A DNA stretch of 64,000 nt, from NCBI RefSeq assembly GCF_029962835.1, contig NC_080588.1, forward strand, positions 44,437,001-44,501,000, in the 5' to 3' direction. The notes under the pieces were generated by a model. It was not told the origin of the DNA, made no database searches, and saw only the letters and a list, made by a program, of their open reading frames with translations. How positions within the stretch are numbered: position 1 is the first letter of the stretch; the number at the start of each line of letters is the position of its first letter. The position numbers were made by a program, and so were the translations under genes. Below, piece by piece: positions 1-10,969 of this stretch. This DNA is from Magnolia sinica. Lineage: Eukaryota > Streptophyta > Magnoliopsida > Magnoliales > Magnoliaceae.

Positions 1-899
1 CATGTTACTCTAAATCACAAGACACATTCAATTTGTCTTCTATAAGATGTACTAAAATTTTTTATTGTTAGTATGTGAATCATTGATAGATGGTGAGAGT
101 CAAGTCTAGGGAACGTTATCCACCTTAAAAGAATAAAAGAACTAGTTAAAAAATAGGAGATCGATAAAAAGGTTATGTATTATAAAAAAAAAGAAGAAAA
201 GAATAAAAAAATGCAAAAATAAAGAATGACTGTCAATATAAAATCAAAAAATGGAAAAACAAAGATAAGGGGATAAATTCGGAATCAGTAATTTTGAGTT
301 TTAAACTGATCTTGAAGTGATGAGCATAACTAACATGATGAATTGATAGTATTCGTACAGGAAGTAAGTTAACTTTCACTAAGCATATTGAAAAACTTGA
401 TATGTAAATTATGCTTTGATTTAATGGACAAAGAACTTATTTGATTAGTTGCTTATGTGATTGGGTTCCAGTTTTCAAAATCTCACTTTCGTATCTTATA
501 TCTACCCATTCATACTTGAGTGCACAAAAGATTGTTTTCTGAAAAAGGTTTTGGACATTGAGCATTGAGGTTTATTTTATGCATACTTTGCTTGGGACTA
601 GCAAAATGCTAGTTGGGGATTGTGTTGAGGATCAAATATTACATATTATCCCCCATTTATATCTTGGTTTTATGAATATGATACTGCTTAATGTCCTATT
701 TTACTCATGTTTGTGTTGTAAGGTGAATTTAAGAGCTTAGATTGGAAAAGATGCGAAAAGCATGAATTTGACGATCAAAGATCACCAAGGCAAAAAATGG
801 ATCCTAGGAGACAAAGATTGAAGATTTCAAGGTCCTAAGATTAAGAAAACCAAGTGGAGAAGGAAAGAAATCGAAAGAATAAGTGCAGTATTCACATTG

Positions 900-1275
900 A
901 TTGTGTCATCGATCACTGTTCGATGACATCGAAGCTACCATTCAATGACATCAAACATGGGTTGATGACATTGAAATTATGAAAGAAAATTGAGTTGGTT
1001 ACTGGACAAATTGAAGACATTTTTCGATGACTCAAAGCCTTATTCAATGACATCAAACTTTTTGTGGATTTTCGATAAAACTCGCTGGACTATTTTGGAC
1101 ACATTATCAATTCCTTGAACAATGCTTGATGACATCGAAAACACCTTGATAACATCAAAGGTAGGTTTGATAACATAGAAGACTACGTAGTATGGATGAA
1201 GTTACATAGCGCAGAAAAAGCATGTATAAAAGTCACCTTCGATGACATTGAAGGCAGTTCGATGTCATTGAACCA
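900..1275 (+). promoter_or_regulatory. Palindrome array TTCGATGACATCGAA upstream of A3 TATA box
   Basis: About ten intact or decayed copies of TTCGATGACATCGAA, a 15-bp dyad around one central base, for example 919-933. The array ends about 95 bp before TATAAATA. Same block as in A1 but more decayed. Confidence 0.75.
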
Positions 1276-1368
1276 CTTATGCAAGTTGCGCAGAATTACG
1301 CGAAGTGCGTAAATTTGAGACAACTTCTGGATTTTTCTGAGGTAGTGCGAAAGGAGGTGTTGCACAAC

Positions 1369-1376
1369 TATAAATA
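1369..1376 (+). promoter_or_regulatory. TATA box of A3 LTR
   Basis: TATAAATA followed by AGAGTTCCCAGGC. It sits at the same place as the A1 box (19731-19738), so transcription would start about 30 bp downstream. Confidence 0.7.
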
Positions 1377-2159
1377 AGAGTTCCCAGGCCATCCCTGGAC
1401 ATCTACGTAGGGTTTAGAGGAGCAAAACACAAGGGTGGAGAGCCGTCGCCAAGTGTTTTTCTTCTTTCTTTCTTAGTTTTCATGTTTTCTTCTAGGGTTT
1501 TAGATTCAATCATATTTATGGTTGGCTAAAACATTTAGCTAGGGCTAAGAGGTGAAGCTTGTAGTAACATGGGATGTTTTTATTGTTTTGATTCATGTTT
1601 ATGTTGAACTTACTTTAATTCTAGTTTGATATTTAAGGAATACTTTCAGTTTTTAATGATTTATTGTGACTTAAATTATAGTAGATCTACAATAGCTTTG
1701 AGTATCTTCTTTTCCCGTTTTGAGATTATGGGATTGGTAAATCCTATTGTTTGCCATTATCACATGAGCATGGTTTGGTAATAAAATCCCTGCCAATTAT
1801 CATAATTCTACTCTTTTGAGAATCAGGTCAAAGGAAGTTCAGATTTGATCTTAATTGCTATATCTTCCAATTGGATATGATAATACTCTAATTCCAATTG
1901 TGTTACTTGAATCAAGTAAGGAATCAGCCTAATTACTACAAGTGGATCCTTGGAAACCCTAGTTCCCAACTTTAAATTTACAAGTTTTAATTACTTTAAT
2001 CACAATTACTTTCTTAATTACTTCAAAATTAGATTCACATCTTCTTCTAGTTCTAGTTCTACTTAATTTCAAAAACGTACAAGTTCAGTCCATGTAGATT
2101 CGACCTCAGTCTTATTGAGATTATTATTACATCGTGACCCTATACTTAGGGTTGTGAAT

Positions 2160-4287
2160 AGGAATCTGAGTGTTTACATCTATGACGGGCTGAGTGTCCA
2201 AAACAATAAAATCTATTGGATAGTAGAATTTATCAACTTGGACTAGTACATCCTCAATTATCCCTCTTGGTATATGAACTGAATGATTAACAAGTTGTAG
2301 TGTGGTCCTGGTGGGTTTTAATTTACCAAGTCCAAGCTATTTGTAGACTGAGTAAGGGATCAGATTTACACTTGCCCCTAAGTCAAGAAGTGCATGCTTA
2401 ATCCGATGATTTCTAATTATATAAGTGATAGTTAGACTACCAGGATCCTTGTAGTTTTGTGGCACATCTTAGTTAAGTATAGCACTCAATTTCTCTATTT
2501 TAGAGATCTTCTTTTGTATGTTTTGTTGTCTTTCGGTTGTGCATAGATCTTTCAGGAACTTGGCATAAGAGGGAATTTGTTTAATGACATCCAACAGAGT
2601 GATATTGACTTTCACCTGTTTAAGCACCTCTAAAATGTCCTGAGTATTGGCCAAAGGCTTAGGTGAAATCAACCGTTATGGGAACAGTGCAACTGGCTTA
2701 TAATTGTGTATCCGGTTCTTTCTCATGTGGGACGTTGCTAAATCCATCATTCTTCTTAGATTCTTTCGAGTCCTTAGGCTTTTCAACCCTTATCATGATA
2801 ATTTTGTCTCTTTTTTTTCCACTTCTAAGGGTGGCGACGGATTTATCTTATTCAACATGTTGGTCCAAAAAGCTCGGGTTACTTATTTCACATTGCGATT
2901 TCGGATTAGGGAGAGGTTAGGTTGGAACGGTCTCTTTCTCCCTAATCGATAGGTGTGACTCAATCCTTTAAATGGACCTGAAATGCTTGTAAAGTGTTTT
3001 GATTGAAGAGAATTTGGTTTTGAATATGTTTGAGAACCGAATCCTCTTGGGGTCTTTGCTGAATTGAAATTTGTGGAAAGGCCCCTTCAGAATTTCTATT
3101 TGTACTAGCCATTTGACCATTCCTCCAACTGAAGTTGGGATGGTTTCTCTAACTAGGATTATAAGTATTTGAGATGGAGGTGATGAACGACCTTTGATAG
3201 TTGTTTACGACATTCAATTCCCCATGTAACAACTCTTGAAATGCAGGAATGGTAGGACATTCCTATGTTAAATGTATGTTACTGGTACAAATACCATATA
3301 CAACTTCAACTGTTTCCTCGGGTTTGACTGTCTCTACTTTCTTGAGTTTCATTGCCTCAATCTTTTGTATGAGATTAGCCGCCATTGCACTCATTTCGTC
3401 TTCTTACTGTAAGATGTACATTCCTTCCTTTTCTCTTAATTGATTGGGCCTAGAAGTTGTGGCTTTTGAGGAGGTGTCCCATGATTGTGCGTTTTTAGCA
3501 AGTGAACCGAAATAGTCCCATGCATCATTGACTTCTTTGTTCACTAATTCTCCATTGCGCATCATCTCTACAAATTGGAGCATTGGCGAAATCAATCCAT
3601 CATAGAAAAAACTTAATGACATGCCAAATTCTGTATCTATGACATGGGCAAGAGTTTAAAAGATTTTTAAATCTCTCCCAACTTTGGAAGAAGGTCTCTT
3701 CCTCTTTTTGGGTGAAATTCATTATTGATCTCCTAGGGTGTTGGTCTTGTGAACCGGGAAGAACTTTTTAAGGAACTCCTGGGTCATCTCAACCCATGTC
3801 CATATCGATCTAGCCTGTAAGGTATGAAGCCATGACTCAGCCTTTTCCTTCAAAGAGAAAGGAAATAATTTAAGTATTACAATATCATCAGTCATGTCTA
3901 GAAAGTGCAAGGTTGTTAAGATCTCATCAAATTCTTTGAGATGTAGAAAAGCACTTTCAGAATCAAGTCCATGAAACTTCGGAATGAGTTGGATCACTCC
4001 CGGTTTGAAGTCCACGTTTCTTACATTGTGTAGGAACATGACGTAAGAAGGTGTACTTGCCCTTGTTGGTTGGAGATAATCTCTCAACATTATTGATCAA
4101 GGAGCATTATGCACCTCATTCTCATCTTGATGTTCCTCAACAAGATGAGTGGTTGATTTGCGGCCATGATTTCTATTGGTTCAGGAGATCTTAGATGATG
4201 TCTAATTCGGCTATGGATAGTCAATCCTTTGACCAATCCTCCTTCACTTAAGAGACATTGAGTGTTGTCACGAACACACTTGGGCAT
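2160..4287 (-). pseudogene. gag: Athila-type gag-protease, decayed
   Basis: The ATG at 4287 opens a 65-codon frame (start MPKCVRDNTQCLL), then 4090-3722, 3622-3404 and 2672-2469 continue in changing frames. The same peptides occur in A1 gag: HLKEFDE near 3935 and SLKEKAESWLHT near 3850 belong to the Retrotrans_gag core, and PTIPAFQE follows a degraded zinc-knuckle-like stretch near 3260. At 2672-2469 the region before protease matches A1 around 22600 (LLDVIKQIPSYAKFL). Homology continues to 2160, where A3 cuts it just after the protease active-site region. Several frameshifts and stops make it non-functional. One codon that is TAA in A1 gag is still CAA here. Confidence 0.85.
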
Positions 4288-4548
4288 GAAACACTCTCAG
4301 CCGCCCTCAAGTTCTAAAAGTAAGACTAATAAAAAAGAGAAACTACAAAAATAAGAAAAATTAGAAAGAGAGAAGGTTAGAAAGAAGTTACCAGATTGGA
4401 GTTGCTATGTTAGATTTCTACAAAACAAAAAATAAAATTAGTTCTAAAATATATTTAGAAATCCAAACTAAGAAGAACAGAGCAGAAAGTAATCTTAATC
4501 CTAACTAATTCCAATACTAATCAATTCAAGAAAAGCAATCAACCGAAG

Positions 4549-4566
4549 TCTCAGGCAACGGCCCCA
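4549..4566 (-). other. Primer binding site of A2 (tRNA-Asp type)
   Basis: On the minus strand TGGGGCCGTTGCCTGAGA, three mismatches from the 18-base complement of plant tRNA-Asp 3' end. It lies 6 bp from the LTR end at 4573, the usual position. Confidence 0.75.
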
Positions 4567-4960
4567 AAAACTTGTTCACAACCCTAAAAGCTAGACTACA
4601 CTGTAGTCATAATCTCGGTGAGACCGAGGTCAAATCCATAGGGGCTTACTATATGTGTACTTTCTGAATAATTTATCAAAGATAAAGGGAAAACTATAAA
4701 AGTTCCCTTGTTTGTCAATTGACTTGACAATTTAGTTGTAAAGTCAAGTGAGCCCCACATTGAAGACATGAGAAAAGGTTCAAGGCATTTCCAAAGGTAA
4801 ATTAAGGTTCACAACCCATGACCAGAACATCCCAGTTAATAAACCCTTTAAATGGTCAAATCTTACCCAAAACCAACTAAGAAAATACTTTGGTAAGTTT
4901 GGAAGAAGTAAAACAAAGTTGCAAGTTAATCTATAAAAGATCATAAAAAAATCTACAACT

Positions 4961-5550
4961 GTTGATGACATCGAACATACTTCGATGACATCGAAAATGT
5001 GCCCCAAAATGTCCAGCAACCAAACTCATATACCTAGAGATATTCACGATGACATTGAACTTACAAGTTCAATGACATCAAACCTATTTCGATGACATCG
5101 AAAAATAGGCACTCAAAGTTCTAGCAACCTCAAAAGGAAAATTTGAAAAAATGCTCGATGACTCGAACTGTGTTTGATGACATCAAATTTCAAAATTCGA
5201 TGACATTGAACTAAACTTCGATGACATCAAAAAATGGACCAAGATGTCTAGAGATTTTTTAAAAGAAAATTACTTAAAACTTTGATGACATTGAGTTGCA
5301 TTCGATGACATCGAAATTCAAACTTTGATAACATTGAAGAACTTTCGACGACATTGAAAAAGTGAACCAAATTGTCCAACAAGCTCCAAGCATTTTTCAG
5401 AGAAAATTCCTATGAGATCGAGCTAGCATTTGATGACACCTTCGATGGCATCGAAGGCCACTCGATGACATCGAATAGAACTATCTAGCACTCATATGAA
5501 AATCTTAATGCAGGGATTCGATAACATTAAAGCCCTTCGATGACGTCGAA
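4961..5550 (+). promoter_or_regulatory. Palindrome array TTCGATGACATCGAA in copia solo LTR
   Basis: At least 17 copies, many perfect. Start positions 5281, 5301, 5324, 5344 give spacings 20-23-20; 5045, 5068, 5088 give 23-20; 5154, 5173, 5196, 5217 give 19-23-21. Blocks are separated by 64-66 bp linkers containing GTCCAGCAACC, making a higher-order unit of about 127 bp. The array ends 43 bp before the TATA box. Confidence 0.85.
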
Positions 5551-5593
5551 TCCTGACAGATTTTTTCCCATTTCTTTGTCTTTGGGATTTTTG

Positions 5594-5602
5594 TATATAA
5601 AT
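5594..5602 (+). promoter_or_regulatory. TATA box of copia solo LTR
   Basis: TATATAAAT immediately downstream of the array, followed by a G-rich then purine-rich leader. Confidence 0.7.
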
Positions 5603-7279
5603 TTGGGGGCTTATTTCCTTAGTTCAGTAGTAAGAAAAAGAGGGAGATTTGAGAGAGTTATTACTAGAAGAAAACTACCTACCCTCTTACATCTCTTTTC
5701 CTCATGGGAGTCCGTCTTTCAATCATATCTTAAATGCTATCATTGAAAATCGATAGATTGGATTGAAAAATGAACTCCAGCATTCAAGGATCTTCCAACA
5801 ACTCATTTATTGGTAAATCTTTGAGCTGGAATCCATTGAATGCCTAACCTTGGAGAATCTCATCTAGACTTAAAGATCCACATTTAATAGATAAGATTCA
5901 CCAAATACCTTGATGAAACACCCAATGACTTTCATTGGAGCATCTACTACTATCATCTGTCGCAGTTTAAGGGAGCTGAAGACTCTTCTTCATAAGGAAT
6001 GTCATCATCAACATGTGCTAAAAGGGGGCTCACTCACTTACAAGTATCTAGTGTCCATTGTGTCTGAAACCTCTTACTTATGTAGGAGTTGGTTTCAGAG
6101 TTTGTATTGTCAAACTTGCTAAGACCTTTCATAGGCCTCTGACAGGAGAATACGTGTTGTCTTTCTATAGGACCTATTACCTTATGTAGGCATAGTGTAG
6201 TGTCCTTGTGTAGGACCTACTGCCTTGTGTAGGCACCTAAGGTTTCCTTATATAGTCTCTTTAGTTTAACCTTGTGTAGGTTGTAAAGGTTTATGGTTAA
6301 CCTAATTTAAAACCATTCCATAGTGAAATCTAGTATACTCTAGGAGAGAGTGTGTCTGCTGAGAGTAGAGTAGGCACATAGTTAAACCACTATATATCGT
6401 TGTGTTTGAATGAATGCTTGTGGATGTGTTTTTATTATTTGATGATTATATTTAGATTATACACATTACATGTTTGATAAAATGTAGAGAAGATGTATTT
6501 CACTATGTTAGTTTTTTTTTATAAATTAATCATGCTTGTTAATGTTTAAAGAACTTAATATTTACAGTAAGTAGGATTAATCATTTTGAAAAGTACTATT
6601 CACCCCCTCCAGGACACTTGGACATAATTTCATACTTCAATTAGCGATTTAGCTACAATTTTAAACTAAAGCACCAATGATCCACTTATAGCCATCTCAA
6701 TGCTACCTTGATTCAATAATAATACAATTGGAATCGAAGTCCTATCATATCTAGTCGGATGATAGAGTAGTTAAAATATAATGGAATTCTTAGCTTTCAT
6801 GCTATTAGTTCTCTCATATAGCACTAATGTAATGATCGTAGGGAATTCAAAGCATCTACCATGCCCTAGAGATGAGGTAGATCATGAAATTTTACAGATT
6901 ACTGTAAAATAGGTAAGAAAATATTAAAAGCTTCCCAAGCATCCATAGTAATTAGAGTCAACAATAGATCATAGTAAACTGAAAATAAATGAAAGTTCAA
7001 CAAAAACTTGAATTAAAGTAAAATAAGCATTAAAATAAACTAGAAGCTTCACCTCTTAGCTCTAGCTAAGAGATTAGTTAACCATAGACATGATTAAACT
7101 AAAACTCTTAAAGAAAAAACATGAAAAGCTAACTAGAAAAGAAAGAAAGAAGAAGAAGATCTCTTAAAGCAGCACCACTCCTTGCTCTACTCTTCCTATC
7201 CTAATTCATGCTTAGAAGAACTTAGAAATCTACTTTATATATATTCTTTGCTCGAAATCAACTTCAATTTATGCAGGTT

Positions 7280-7685
7280 ATGTAGTTTCGATGGGACTTT
7301 GATGGAATCAAAATTTGATTGAAGTGTTTGATTTGAATTTGGAAATTGACAACAACCAACTTTTGAATTCTACATAAGTCAAGGAGATCGCCCGACCTTC
7401 GATGACATCAAAGTAGCTTCGATGTCATCAAACATGTGCTCGATGGGATCAAAAAATGACCCAAACTATCCAGCAAGTTCGCCCCAAAATTTATGATAAA
7501 TTTAATGTCATTGAACTGACTTCAATGACATCGAACTGCTTTTCGATGGGATCGAGAATTTCACCAAATTGTCTAGCAACCAAACTTAATTTTTCTCTGA
7601 TTTTCCAATGTGATCATGGCTCCTACGACGGCATTAAACACTTACTTTGATGACATCCAAGTTGTGTTCGATGTCATCAAACTGT
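7280..7685 (-). promoter_or_regulatory. Palindrome array in A2 LTR
   Basis: Degenerate copies of TTCGATGACATCGAA with linkers such as ATTGTCTAGCAACCAAACTT near 7567. It lies upstream, in minus-strand sense, of the TATATATA box at about 7234-7245. Confidence 0.75.
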
Positions 7686-8029
7686 CAAGTTTAGCAGTTC
7701 CAGAATTCTGCACTTTGCAATCTTAATTTTCTTCCTTCTTCACTTAATTTCCTTAGATCATGGACTCTTGAAATCTTCAATCTTGACCTCTAAAGATCCA
7801 TTACTTGTCTTGGTAATTTTTTAGCATCAAATCCATGCTTTTAACATCATTTTCATCTTAGGATCTCAAAATCACCTTTCAATAGAAAACATGTAGAAAT
7901 AGACCGATTAAGCAGAATCATGTTTATAAAACCATGGAATAAATAGGGGAAATATGCAATATTTCACACTCAACAAGCGGTGAGAATCATTATCACCTTC
8001 ACTTCACGTGTGTATTCCACTTGAGCCTT

Positions 8030-8463
8030 GGATCTGCCTCATTTTAGGGATTATATCTTAAAATGATACGAAAAAAATGGATGGACTGTGTGGATAAGAC
8101 CCATACATTACGGTGCCCACTCAAAACTTTTGCCCATTCCTAGATGGAGACGGGAGGGGGTAGGACATGATACGTATCCCCAGTGGGAATCAGATTGCTT
8201 CTTATTCCCACCCATCTCTAGCCACGAATGGGAATATTTGTGTAGGGGGCCACCATGATGTATCTGTTTATCCACGTCATCCACTCCTTTTCTCAGATCA
8301 TTTTAAGGTAGGAAAATAAGAATGGGGCAGATTTAACAGTCAAGTGGACAGTACATTAATGCTGTGTGGCCCACTTGACCATTAGATCTGCCCCATTCTT
8401 GATCTCATACCTTAAAATGATCTAAGAAAAGAGATCGACAACTTGTTCGTGGCTAGAGATGGG
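8030..8463. mobile_element. MITE cluster: half copy plus foldback element
   Basis: 8211-8463 is a foldback. The left end CCCATCTCTAGCCACGAA (8211-8228) is exactly inverted at 8446-8463, and inner arms around 8299-8351 and 8362-8425 (GATCATTTTAAGG, GAATGGGGCAGAT) are near-complementary. 8030-8170 looks like half of a related copy (TTAAAATGAT, GGATGGACTGTGTGGAT). No coding capacity. The style, including TCCACNCCGTCCATCC-like phrases, resembles plant hAT-type MITEs. I could not identify a clean 8-bp duplication, so the superfamily is tentative. Confidence 0.6.
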
Positions 8464-8759
8464 AGTAGGACACAATTTGCTTACAAGTTTATTGATGTTA
8501 AATGATGAAAGAGAGTGTTATATATGATTGTAGTCACCACTAGCCAATAATTTTGATTCAACAATCAACTAGACCCTACATAAACATTTGGATAGACAAT
8601 TTGAAAATTCATTGCCCTAAAATGATTCTTTGATTCACGACTAAAGATGCCGGTTAAGGAACCTCCATTGTACAAACGTACAGTCTCTACTTCACAAGAT
8701 CTCACGAATTGATGAGAATTAAGACTAGTTCTTATGCACTAATGAAACAAAGAGTGTGC

Positions 8760-9150
8760 GATGTAGTGATAAATGCAATGCCTACGACAAGCTGCAATCT
8801 TGGTTGGATAAATCCTCCTTGACTCTTCCACTTGCCGAAGTGATTAACCAATCAATCCAAGTTTCTATTAGGCAAGATCCAACTATGTCAGCAAGCAACA
8901 GGGAATACGTTTGAAGTGATCGGGTGTTGAGTGCTATATTGTAAAGCCATGTATATAAAATTATATATATGATGTGGTGTTGAATGCAATGCCTATAATG
9001 GGGTATTGCCTCAGCTAGACAAATCTGCCTTGACTATTCTCATCGCCAAAGCATAAACTAATTGGTCAGAGTTCTGATGAGCAGGGTCCGATTATATCGG
9101 CAAGCTGAAGAGAATACATTTTAAATGATTAGGTGCATGATGTTATGCAA
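8760..9150. repeat. Two degenerate tandem copies, about 200 bp each
   Basis: Copy 1 (about 8760-8945) and copy 2 (about 8978-9150) share phrases in the same order: AATGCAATGCCTA, CTTGACT, the GCAAG/GCAGG..TCCRA..AT block, GGGAATAC/GAGAATAC and a terminal GGTG. No ORF. Probably part of an old noncoding or LTR-like sequence. Confidence 0.55.
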
Positions 9151-9166
9151 TGCAATGTAGATGTAG

Positions 9167-10969
9167 ATATATGAAATGATAAGGGCGTGAGAAGGGAATG
9201 TGCATTGCACGGTGCTAATGTAGAAATATTCGAAGTTGATTTACAGGGCGGGATTGACGGGAATGTTGCGAGGATTGGGTTGAATGGCTAGGATTAGGGT
9301 CTTGGTGGCTCAAGGGACCTGGGATTTGGCTGGACTAGGCTATCCTGGGTTGGACTCCTTCCTATCACTCTTACTTCTCCTTAGTGGAGGGATGAACGGA
9401 TGTCTCCTGGATGTTCAAGATCCCCTGGAATGCCCTTAAGAATTTAGGATCCTTTTAGACTATCGAAATGTGAAGGGGACGGGGCTATTTATAACCCCTA
9501 GACTTGTTTTTCTTATAATTCTTAAGCTGTCCAGGGTCTAAAATGGCCTATATAGCTAAGATTCAAGATCGCCATGTGGCATGATTTAGATGGGTAGATC
9601 GACTAGTAAAAGTGTGATTTTAGGCTTAAGGGAGGGGTACAAAGGTCTTTACACCTCTCCACATGATTGCACCTTGCTCCCAGGAGACCTCCGCATGCTT
9701 TGGAGACCCCTAGCCAAGATAAGGGGTCTACCATGTGGCTGGCGCCACCCAAGCACGTGGTTTCCCCTATTTTGGCAAATGGTCTCCCACAAGTGTATGG
9801 GAGCTCCAGTCTTCTAAGTGTTAGGTGGTTGCCTCTCCAAATTTTCTTTATAGACTGTGGGCTAGGCCTTAGGTTTGGTGGTGTTAGTTTTGAGCTCATT
9901 TTGACTAGGTGAGTTGACTAGGTGAGCTAACTTGGTGAACTGACTTGGCGAGTTACCTTGGTGAGTTGAGTTATGGAGTTCCTGGTTTTAGTTCCCTAGG
10001 GTTTAGGACTTTAAAGCTAGGGTTTAGGTTTCTGGAGTTAGGATTTTTATAGTTGAGCCACTGAATGGGGTTCAACTGGGTAGACTGCATAGATTGGATT
10101 AGGGTTCCTAAGGCTTAAGCTCTTAGGTTAGGGTTTAGTGGCCTTTGTTCAATCCAATCAACTTGTTGGCCTGGGGTGGGGTGTCTATAGATGCCCCGCT
10201 TTGGCAGAAGTTATGTGCAATCGAATGCCAAAGTGGACACCTCACTTTAACTCCCTAAAACTCGACACACAAGTATGGAAACTCAGATCCCAAATTTGAG
10301 GGTGTTAACTAAATAATGTATGAATGCTTCATTACCAACTCTCTCAAGCCTTGGCTTTTGTGGCTTGAGTATACTACCCTTGCTACAGAAACCTGAGTGT
10401 TACACTTAGGGAAAATTCACATGTGGGTGTGTCTATAATGTTTACACATAGTCAGATTACATTCATTCACAATTAATGATGAAAGTAGCATTCTCAGTAG
10501 CATCAACGATGAGTAGGGGCAACTATGCCAGGGAATAACAGGGTTAATATCTACTAGATATAATCCAAAAATGGTATCCACCCAAATGGGGACTATACAA
10601 ACCACAATATGAACAAATGTACAAGTTGCAAAACTAACAAAAGAAAGGGACTGAAAATATACTAGTTGAGCTTGTAAAGCTCAGCCATATTAAAACAGGG
10701 CTCCTCATATTTAAGCTCCTCACCAAGCTCTATGAAAGTGCCCCTAAGAACACTAACATCCAAAACTATGCTTGAGCCATCTTCTATATGTCAAATATAA
10801 AGATGACAGAGGCCAACACTAACACAAAGATTTCATGCACGACATATTAGTTAAGCATACTTTCCATTAGAAGTAACAAATTTCATCATGTAAGCCATAC
10901 ATGTTATCCTATTACAAATGGAACATGATAACACAACAGGCATTTCACAAGATAAGTCTTAGTTAAATG
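9167..10969. other. Unassigned sequence with a 13-bp tandem repeat
   Basis: No supported gene; short ORFs on both strands at 9590-9912 overlap each other and match nothing I recognise. Positions 9902-9966 hold five tandem copies of a 13-mer (TGACTAGGTGAGT and variants). A phrase near 10170-10200 (GGTGTCTATAGATGCCCC) has the look of a retroelement LTR border, but I could not pair it with a second end. Confidence 0.5.

Larger units (their letters stand above)
1..2159 (+). mobile_element. 3' end of Athila-like Ty3/gypsy element A3
   Basis: Positions 1-622 match the 3' noncoding region of element A1 (about 26840-27488) in the same order, and 623-2159 is its 3' LTR. The 5' part lies left of the window. 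The right edge abuts minus-strand gag-protease sequence of A2 with no gap, so A3 is inserted in A2. The first five bases after the edge, GGAAT, should be one copy of its target duplication. Classification rests on similarity to A1, which carries Athila-type pol and a tRNA-Asp primer site. Confidence 0.85.
623..2159 (+). repeat. 3' LTR of A3
   Basis: Starts TGTTGAGGATCAAATA after a G-rich tract (GTTGGGGAT, likely polypurine tract) and ends GGGTTGTGAATA, one base from the canonical CA end. It has the same landmarks in order as the A1 LTR: palindrome array, TATA box at 1369-1376, a pyrimidine-rich leader, then the conserved 3' block. Length about 1.54 kb. Confidence 0.85.
4674..6624 (+). mobile_element. 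Solo LTR of a Sirevirus-like Ty1/copia element
   Basis: Flanked by a perfect 5-bp target duplication TAATT (4669-4673 and 6625-6629). It ends GACACTTGGACA after the typical Sirevirus tract ACTATTCACCCCCTCC. The first two bases are TA rather than TG, probably one transition. Order inside: AT-rich start, palindrome array 4961-5550, TATATAAAT at 5594-5602, leader, then repeated GTGTAGGACCTA-like sentences. No internal coding sequence remains, as expected after LTR-LTR recombination. 1951 bp. Confidence 0.85.
2160..7975 (-). mobile_element. Athila-like Ty3/gypsy element A2, 5' part only
   Basis: Read on the minus strand: 5' LTR 7975 down to 4573, tRNA-Asp-type primer site at 4549-4566, gag from 4287, protease region reaching 2160. 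There A3 interrupts it, and RT, integrase and the 3' LTR are beyond the left edge. A copia solo LTR is nested in its 5' LTR. AGCGG after 7975 should be one copy of its target duplication. Confidence 0.85.
4573..7975 (-). repeat. 5' LTR of A2, interrupted
   Basis: Minus-strand start TGTTGAGTGTGAAATATT at 7975 and end ...GTTGTGAACA at 4573. Pieces 4573-4673 and 6630-7975 align to consecutive parts of the N1 and A1 LTRs once the nested solo LTR and one TAATT copy are removed. The palindrome array is at about 7280-7685 and a TATATATA box at about 7234-7245 on the minus strand. Confidence 0.85.

Noticed and set aside
9590..9912. Three overlapping ORFs of 75-98 codons on both strands
   Set aside because: Mutually overlapping, no recognisable motif, no start context.
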